A stretch of 10,160 bases of DNA from Methanosarcinaceae archaeon. Its GTDB lineage: Archaea > Halobacteriota > Methanosarcinia > Methanosarcinales > Methanosarcinaceae. A program made the position numbers and the translations under genes. Shown piece after piece: positions 5,831-10,160 of this stretch (its first letter is position 1; each line of letters starts with the position of its first letter). The notes beneath the pieces were generated by a model that was not told the origin of the DNA, did not search any database, and was given only the letters and a program-made list of their open reading frames with translations. Location of the stretch: positions 8,376 through 18,535 of the forward strand of contig JAQVBP010000054.1 of NCBI GenBank assembly GCA_028690255.1, in the 5' to 3' direction.

Positions 5831-5866
5831 CAAAGACGTGGTTAATTCCCAAACGGTGATCGGATT

Positions 5867-8482
5867 ATGAACAGGATAAAATTAATGATTGGTTCACTGC
5901 TCGTTTTGTTCCTTTTGGTAGGATCAGCAAGTGCAGCAGTAACAATAGAAAAGCAACCAGCTGTAATGATTGAGCAAAATAAGACTGTTAAGGCAAACAG
6001 TGACTATGTAGACATGGCAAACTTCACATTAAATGCTACTGCCGGCGAGTTACTGCAAACTGTCAAAATTAAGTTCAATAAAGCCAGCTCAAGTGTGACT
6101 GGAAACGAGATTAAAGAAATTGCGATTTTTAATGATACTGGAAAAATCGTTGTTAACGATACAAATATTGATCTCGGTCAGTCTATGACCTTTAACATTG
6201 ATGGGTATGCCGTTTCACCTGCTGGTACTGAATTCATAATCAAAATGAAGACCGATTCCAGCTGGTCTGATAACGGGGGAGCCGATGCCGATGCAATCTC
6301 AATATATATGGGAGCCGGTAAGAATACCTTCACATTTAACTCTGATTCCCCAATTGCCGAAGAACTTCAATCTAACTTAGTATGGATCGCTGATACGACG
6401 GATCCGATAATTTCAGGGCCTGTCTACAACCATACCTATCCTTTTTCCCTTAATGCTAATGACTTTGTAATGATCAATGTAACCTTCCCGGAAAAGATGT
6501 ATGAGGTCAAGCTCACCATCAACGATACTGGTAGTAATGAAGCTGTTATAAACACTATAGGCAGTATTGTTGTGTTAAATCAGGAGATGACAGAAGGGAA
6601 AGGCAATGAATGGTATTACATATACTCTCCGAACTCTTCTGAGAACTGTTCGGTAGACGTAAGCTTCACAGGAAAAGATCTTGCCTCTAATTCATTCACT
6701 CCTGAAATTGATACTGATGCATTTGTCATTGATAACATAGATCCACAGGCTTCACTAATATCACCAAAAAATTCAAACAAGTACGTTGCTACCTCAACCC
6801 CTACCTTTAACTTCACCGCTTCAGATAACTGGGGATCGATTCTAGGGTGGGATTATGATCTGTATATAGATAATAAACTTGTTGACAAAGCCAACTATAC
6901 AGAGTCTAAAGCCGGGGAAAACAATGAATATACTCTTCTTACATTGAAGGATGAAGCGGCTCTTTCTGATGAAAAACACAAATGGAAAATTATTGTAACA
7001 GATGCCGCCGGAAACGAGAAAAAACCCGGTAATGTCAATTTCTACGTAGATACGGAAGTTCCGAACCAGCTGGCTCTCAATTGTCCAGAAGAGGGGGCCC
7101 TGAACAAGACAAGTAATACCCTTTCTTTCAACTTCACAGCCAATGACAGTCTTACCTATAAATATAAATCAGAGCTTTCTCTGACTTACGAGCTGTATGT
7201 TGATTCCATATTGAAAAAATCAGGTACAATAACTGAGCCTGGGGCTTCACAGGCTGTTGATCTTTACGTAGCTGATGGGGCTCATAACTGGACCGTATCA
7301 GTCAAAGATAAAGCAAATAATGAACTCAAGAGGTCTGCGAATTTCACCGTTGATACCAGTGGACCAACAGTTGAGTTAGTGAAACCATTGAGTGAGACCG
7401 AATGCTTTGGAAATTCCGGCGATTTCAAATTCAATTATAGTGACAGCGACTCTAATTTGGCTCTTAACTATAAACTTTTAATCAACGGGCTTGAGTGGAA
7501 AAATGGCACGATTTATGACACAAGGGCAAATGCCGGTAAAGATAACTTTACGATAACGGTTGATAATCTCCCCGGAGGAGACGGGGTTGTTTACAACTGG
7601 ACTGTAAACATCACTGATTATGCAGGTCGCAGTGTTCAACCCGATGCGAAGAACTTCAAAATTGACTCGAAGGCTCCGGAACATGTCGCAGGTCTGTTCA
7701 TTGAGGATACCCGATACGAGAGCCGAAATCTCACTGTAAAATGGAATAAAAGTGAGGCTGAAGACCTTCAAAACTATATCGTTTACTTCAGTACCTCAAA
7801 TGCCATCAAAAATGTTTCCGAATTACCTGATGACGTTAAGGCTGAGTCCATAACTTTGTCCAAAGATGTGAATTCTACTTTCCTTAATGTGGACTATAAT
7901 GGCCTGGACTATTATGTGGCTGTGGTCAGCAAGGACAAAGTGGGCAACTACAACGATACGCTGGAATGGGCCGAACCTGTAAAATCTTACGAAGAAATGG
8001 CCCTCAGCGTTGAGAAAGGCTGGAACCTTGTATCTGTTCCAAAGAGGCTGCTTGATCCGGATAAGGAAGAGGTCTTCGGAAGCTGTCTGGTTCTTTACTA
8101 CAACACAACATCCGGGGATTATGACTTTGTGGACCTGATCGAACCCTGTAAAGGTTACTGGGTAGACTCCGGCTCTGCGGATGATATTACACTCACTTTT
8201 GAACCAATGCCGCTGGGGGGCGTAGGGGAACTTCCGCTTTCTGTGGATCTTGTAGCGGGCTGGAACATGATCGGCCATACCTCCACAACTGAAATGAAGC
8301 ACTCAAATGCCCTGAAAAGCATTGAAACAGGATATTCCAATCTGCTAAGCTACGATGCGACGCCGGGTGTAGGCTGGGACTCCGTACTCAAAAACTGGGA
8401 CGGCTTCAATATGAAAGCCGGCCAGGGCTACTGGATACACATGGAAAATGATGACAAATACGTATCCGTAGACAACTATTGA
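5867..8482 (+). CDS. large secreted multi-domain surface protein with Ig-like repeats and GWN/GYW repeats
   Basis: An 871-residue exported protein. Residues 1-24 are a signal peptide with cleavage after ASA or ASAA. Residues about 25-175 form a beta-rich N-terminal domain. Four Ig-like modules follow (about 176-290, 291-396, 397-497, 498-600); the last three share an opening F-x-F-x(3)-D, a central Y-x-L-Y-x-D type strand and an ending like HKWKIIVTDAAGNE...FYVDTEVP. Residues about 601-705 look like a fibronectin type III module. The C-terminus holds two copies of a motif unit, KGWNLVSVP...KGYWV (717-766) and AGWNMIGH...GQGYWIH (797-858). Many N-x-S/T sites suggest N-glycosylation. There is no C-terminal membrane helix or PGF tail, so it is probably released or held through a partner. 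Such modules serve adhesion or structure; no enzyme motif is visible. ATG 5867 follows a GGTGATC ribosome binding site by 5 bases. It is the first of three exported-protein genes. Confidence 0.88.
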   Translation: MNRIKLMIGSLLVLFLLVGSASAAVTIEKQPAVMIEQNKTVKANSDYVDMANFTLNATAGELLQTVKIKFNKASSSVTGNEIKEIAIFNDTGKIVVNDTNIDLGQSMTFNIDGYAVSPAGTEFIIKMKTDSSWSDNGGADADAISIYMGAGKNTFTFNSDSPIAEELQSNLVWIADTTDPIISGPVYNHTYPFSLNANDFVMINVTFPEKMYEVKLTINDTGSNEAVINTIGSIVVLNQEMTEGKGNEWYYIYSPNSSENCSVDVSFTGKDLASNSFTPEIDTDAFVIDNIDPQASLISPKNSNKYVATSTPTFNFTASDNWGSILGWDYDLYIDNKLVDKANYTESKAGENNEYTLLTLKDEAALSDEKHKWKIIVTDAAGNEKKPGNVNFYVDTEVPNQLALNCPEEGALNKTSNTLSFNFTANDSLTYKYKSELSLTYELYVDSILKKSGTITEPGASQAVDLYVADGAHNWTVSVKDKANNELKRSANFTVDTSGPTVELVKPLSETECFGNSGDFKFNYSDSDSNLALNYKLLINGLEWKNGTIYDTRANAGKDNFTITVDNLPGGDGVVYNWTVNITDYAGRSVQPDAKNFKIDSKAPEHVAGLFIEDTRYESRNLTVKWNKSEAEDLQNYIVYFSTSNAIKNVSELPDDVKAESITLSKDVNSTFLNVDYNGLDYYVAVVSKDKVGNYNDTLEWAEPVKSYEEMALSVEKGWNLVSVPKRLLDPDKEEVFGSCLVLYYNTTSGDYDFVDLIEPCKGYWVDSGSADDITLTFEPMPLGGVGELPLSVDLVAGWNMIGHTSTTEMKHSNALKSIETGYSNLLSYDATPGVGWDSVLKNWDGFNMKAGQGYWIHMENDDKYVSVDNY

Positions 8483-8533
8483 GTAGGAACTCTTGAATTG
8501 AATTATAAATTCCAGCTACCTGTAAATGTAACT

Positions 8534-8564
8534 GTTCAGCCAGCTGGCTGAACGATTATTTTTT
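8534..8564 (+). terminator. perfect palindrome with T6: terminator or intra-locus attenuator
   Basis: GTTCAGCCAG (8534-8543) is followed directly by its exact complement CTGGCTGAAC (8544-8553), then GATTA and T6 (8559-8564). An outer pair GCTACC (8515-8520) / GGTAGC (8571-8576) brackets it. It lies 51 bases after the stop of the 871-residue gene and 29 bases before the next start, so it may end most transcripts there. A protein-binding operator is the other reading. Confidence 0.55.
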
Positions 8565-8579
8565 ACCACCGGTAGCAGT

Positions 8580-8587
8580 AAGGAGGT
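8580..8587 (+). promoter_or_regulatory. strong ribosome binding site of the PGF-CTERM gene
   Basis: AAGGAGGT, a full match to the anti-Shine-Dalgarno sequence, 6 bases before ATG 8594. It is the strongest such site in the window and fixes the start. Confidence 0.75.
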
Positions 8588-8593
8588 AGACCT

Positions 8594-9253
8594 ATGAGTA
8601 AAAAAATCATATATGTTTTTTCCGGTGTAGCTCTGGCCACTCTTTTCATCATACTCGCATCCCAGATCGTTATGGCCGGACCACCTTCCATACCCATAAC
8701 CATCCACGGTGTTGCTACAATTAATGGGGAGGTTGCGCCCGAAGGTACCACAGTTGAAGCTTTCATCAATGGGAATTGTGTTGATGAAGACACCGTCTCG
8801 GCCTCAGGGGAATATACCCTTGTCATTTCAGGTGAGGCTGAAGATTTAGGAAAAGCAACTTCCATTTACGTAAATGGAATAAAAGTTCCTGAATCCAAAT
8901 CCTTGAATTCTGATGATTATTCCATGGATCTTGCGGTTGAAGGATCGACCGAACCTAAAAAGAAATCTTCAGGTTCGGGTTCAAAGGCTTCATTCGTAAA
9001 TTCGGACAGGGCAATTTCCGGTTCCGATGGCAAAATAGCAGAATCGAAGGAAGGGACGGAAGCAGCACCCCCTGAAGAACACAGCGAAAATGCAAATGTC
9101 GGGGGAGAAGCCAGTGAAGGATCAGAAAATGCCTCGTCAGACGAAGTGCCACAGGATCTCCAGAATACAAGGACTCCCGGATTCAATTTTGCTTATGCGC
9201 TTGTGGGCATGATTATTATTTGTTTCATGTCAGGTAGGAAAAAATTGCGATAA
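8594..9253 (+). CDS. secreted, cell-surface-anchored protein with PGF-CTERM tail
   Basis: A 219-residue protein with a complete sort-and-anchor layout. Residues 1-28 are a signal peptide (KKIIYVFSGVALATLFIILA core, cleavage after VMA). Residues about 29-116 form a beta-rich domain with the pattern ING-x-VAPEGTTVEAFING...GEYTLVISG...IYVNG, a type common in methanogen surface proteins. Residues about 117-194 are a Ser/Glu/Gly-rich linker, likely extended and glycosylated. The C-terminus TPGF (194-197), a hydrophobic stretch (198-213) and the basic tail GRKKLR match the PGF-CTERM signal, which archaeosortase A cuts while attaching a lipid (family knowledge). The protein should therefore end up lipid-anchored outside the cell. 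The N-terminal domain is homologous to that of the next gene, 66 bases downstream. Upstream, the anchorless 871-residue protein is a possible partner (inference). Confidence 0.85.
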   Translation: MSKKIIYVFSGVALATLFIILASQIVMAGPPSIPITIHGVATINGEVAPEGTTVEAFINGNCVDEDTVSASGEYTLVISGEAEDLGKATSIYVNGIKVPESKSLNSDDYSMDLAVEGSTEPKKKSSGSGSKASFVNSDRAISGSDGKIAESKEGTEAAPPEEHSENANVGGEASEGSENASSDEVPQDLQNTRTPGFNFAYALVGMIIICFMSGRKKLR

Positions 9254-9310
9254 GACCCAAACGAGAATTAAGAAGAGGGTTTACCTCAGTTTCAATTTGA
9301 AATAATTGAT

Positions 9311-9317
9311 GGTGATC
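9311..9317 (+). promoter_or_regulatory. ribosome binding site of the downstream repeat-protein gene
   Basis: GGTGATC ends two bases before ATG 9320, closer than usual, and matches the 3' part of the full site. The same GGTGATC stands before the 871-residue gene. No TATA box or T-tract is seen in the 66-base gap, so this gene is likely co-transcribed with the PGF-CTERM gene. Confidence 0.5.
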
Positions 9318-9319
9318 TC

Positions 9320-10160
9320 ATGATTAATAAGTATTTACACATTTTGATATGCCTGATAATCCTCCTTTTGGGTATGTCCTTTGTCCCTCCTGCGGCAGCA
9401 GACAGTAATCCTCCCGCTCTACCAAACGTTTTTACCGGAACGGTAAAAATCAATGAGGAAAATGCCCCCATAGGAATAGAAGTTCGGGCTTATATAGAAA
9501 ATATATTAGCTGGTTCTGCACCTGTTGAGGATGCGGGCGAATATAGGCTTCGTGTCAAAGGTTTCAGCACTGATGAAGGAAAACTCATCACTTTCATGGT
9601 GGGTAGCCTCACAGCAGCTGAAACTCAAGTTTACTTTCATGAAACTTCTCCTCGTATACTGGATTTAACAATTTTAGACAACAGTGCCCCGGAAACAACT
9701 GCCAATGCCCCTGAAGGCTGGCAAAATTCCAGTTTCACGGTAACGCTCAGTGCCATTGACAATCTTGGGGATTCATTCTTAAACGCCACCTTCTTCAAGC
9801 TTGATGAAGCCCCATTTGAGATCGGAAATTCGGTGGAAATCACGGAAAACGGGAACCACAGTATCACCTATTACTCCGATGACTTTGCGGGAAATGTCGA
9901 AGCCGCAAAAACCGTCTACGCAAAACTTGATACTGTTGCCCCTGTAACCAGTGATGACGTCCCTGATGGCTGGCAAAATTCCAGTTTCACAGTAACGTTT
10001 AATGTGAATGACCTTGCTCCGAAAAATACTTTCTTCAAGCTTGATGAAGCCCCATTTGAGATAGGAAATTCGGTGGAAATCACGGAAAACGGGAACCACA
10101 GTATCACCTATTACTCCGAAGATCTTGCTGGCAACATTGAGGTTGAAAAAACCGTCTACG
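9320..10160 (+). CDS. secreted surface protein with OmpL47-like repeats (3' end beyond window)
   Basis: The frame is open from ATG 9320 to the window edge, 280 codons plus one base. Residues 1-27 are a signal peptide (hydrophobic ILICLIILLLGMSFV, cleavage after PAAA). Residues about 31-118 form a beta-rich domain clearly related to that of the preceding gene: PPALPNVFTGTVKINEENAP matches PPSIPITIHGVATINGEVAP, and both go on to GEYRLRVKG / GEYTLVISG. From residue 123 two near-identical modules of 84 and 80+ residues run, each with GWQNSSFTVT, FFKLDEAPFEIGNSVEITE, NGNHSITYYS and AGNVEAAKTVY or AGNIEVEKTVY. This resembles the OmpL47-type/Ig-like repeats of extracellular proteins (recognised by pattern). 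The anchor, if any, is outside the window. The gene is likely co-transcribed with the two before it and serves a structural or adhesive role (inference). Confidence 0.85.
   Translation, partial: MINKYLHILICLIILLLGMSFVPPAAADSNPPALPNVFTGTVKINEENAPIGIEVRAYIENILAGSAPVEDAGEYRLRVKGFSTDEGKLITFMVGSLTAAETQVYFHETSPRILDLTILDNSAPETTANAPEGWQNSSFTVTLSAIDNLGDSFLNATFFKLDEAPFEIGNSVEITENGNHSITYYSDDFAGNVEAAKTVYAKLDTVAPVTSDDVPDGWQNSSFTVTFNVNDLAPKNTFFKLDEAPFEIGNSVEITENGNHSITYYSEDLAGNIEVEKTVY
9716..9879 (+). repeat. first copy of intragenic duplicated module
   Basis: 9716-9745 matches 9968-9997 at 29 of 30 bases and 9791-9879 matches 10031-10119 at 88 of 89. The segment between them is 45 bases here and 33 in the second copy, an in-frame difference of four codons. 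Confidence 0.9.
9968..10119 (+). repeat. second copy of intragenic duplicated module
   Basis: Partner of 9716-9879 (period 252 bp at the start, 240 bp after the 12-base difference). Similarity goes on, less exact, to the window end, so further copies may follow. Confidence 0.9.

Larger units (their letters stand above)
4718..5866. other. 1.15-kb intergenic region rich in inverted repeats
   Basis: No convincing gene is present on either strand. Besides the elements listed separately it holds TTTAAAG-G-CTTTAAA (4871-4885), the hairpin TATCG-GTTTAA-CGATA (5451-5466), a direct repeat of TATTCGCAACT (5487-5497, 5536-5546), and the hairpin TTGGA-GGGGTG-TCCAA (5641-5656). The density of perfect small palindromes is well above the other intergenic regions here. 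Confidence 0.6.

Noticed and set aside
7823..8302. 159-residue minus-strand open frame
   Set aside because: It lies wholly within the well-supported 871-residue gene, has no protein-like motifs and is a shadow of its codon use.
8917..9186. 89-residue minus-strand open frame opposite the linker of the PGF-CTERM protein
   Set aside because: It is a low-complexity shadow of the Ser/Glu-rich linker.

Overview
The window looks like chromosomal DNA of a methanogenic archaeon of the Methanosarcina group. The support is an archaeal-type fusion of a TrkA-N nucleotide-binding domain with a DHH phosphoesterase, a CDC48-like AAA ATPase, AT-rich intergenic regions with TATA-like boxes and oligo-T ends, GGAGGT/GGTGATC ribosome binding sites, and secreted multi-domain surface proteins, one of which ends in a PGF-CTERM-type archaeosortase tail. 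The genus is inferred from style, not from a marker gene.

Layout. (1) Bases 1-110 are the 3' end of a plus-strand gene made entirely of a Met-rich seven-residue repeat. (2) 222-1688 (+) encodes the TrkA-N/DHH/DHHA1 protein from a TTG start with a strong ribosome binding site. It converges on (3) 1881-2999 (-), an AAA ATPase with a separate N-terminal domain; T-rich ends for both genes lie between them. (4) 3000-4183 is AT-rich and holds one 65-residue orphan gene (3625-3822) with a hairpin-plus-T terminator. (5) 4184-4717 (+) is a small secreted protein, probably from a leaderless mRNA. (6) 4718-5866 is 1.15 kb without a convincing gene. It is rich in inverted repeats, including a cloverleaf-like element (4904-5022) and a three-way-junction element (5188-5256) resembling the right end of IS200/IS605-type elements. 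(7) From 5867 to the window end lie three consecutive plus-strand genes for exported proteins: an 871-residue Ig/FN3-repeat protein without membrane anchor, a 219-residue protein with a PGF-CTERM tail, and a protein with OmpL47-like repeats that runs off the window.

How the genes work together. The last three genes look like a cell-surface locus. The second and third share a homologous ~85-residue beta-rich N-terminal domain, and the second is predicted to be processed and anchored by archaeosortase. A perfect palindrome followed by six T separates the first from the second and may set their expression ratio. The DHH and AAA genes are housekeeping-like; nothing in the sequence ties them to the surface locus. 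I see no defence system, CRISPR array or intact transposon. The least explained signals are the two structured non-coding elements and the repeat tail at the left edge.
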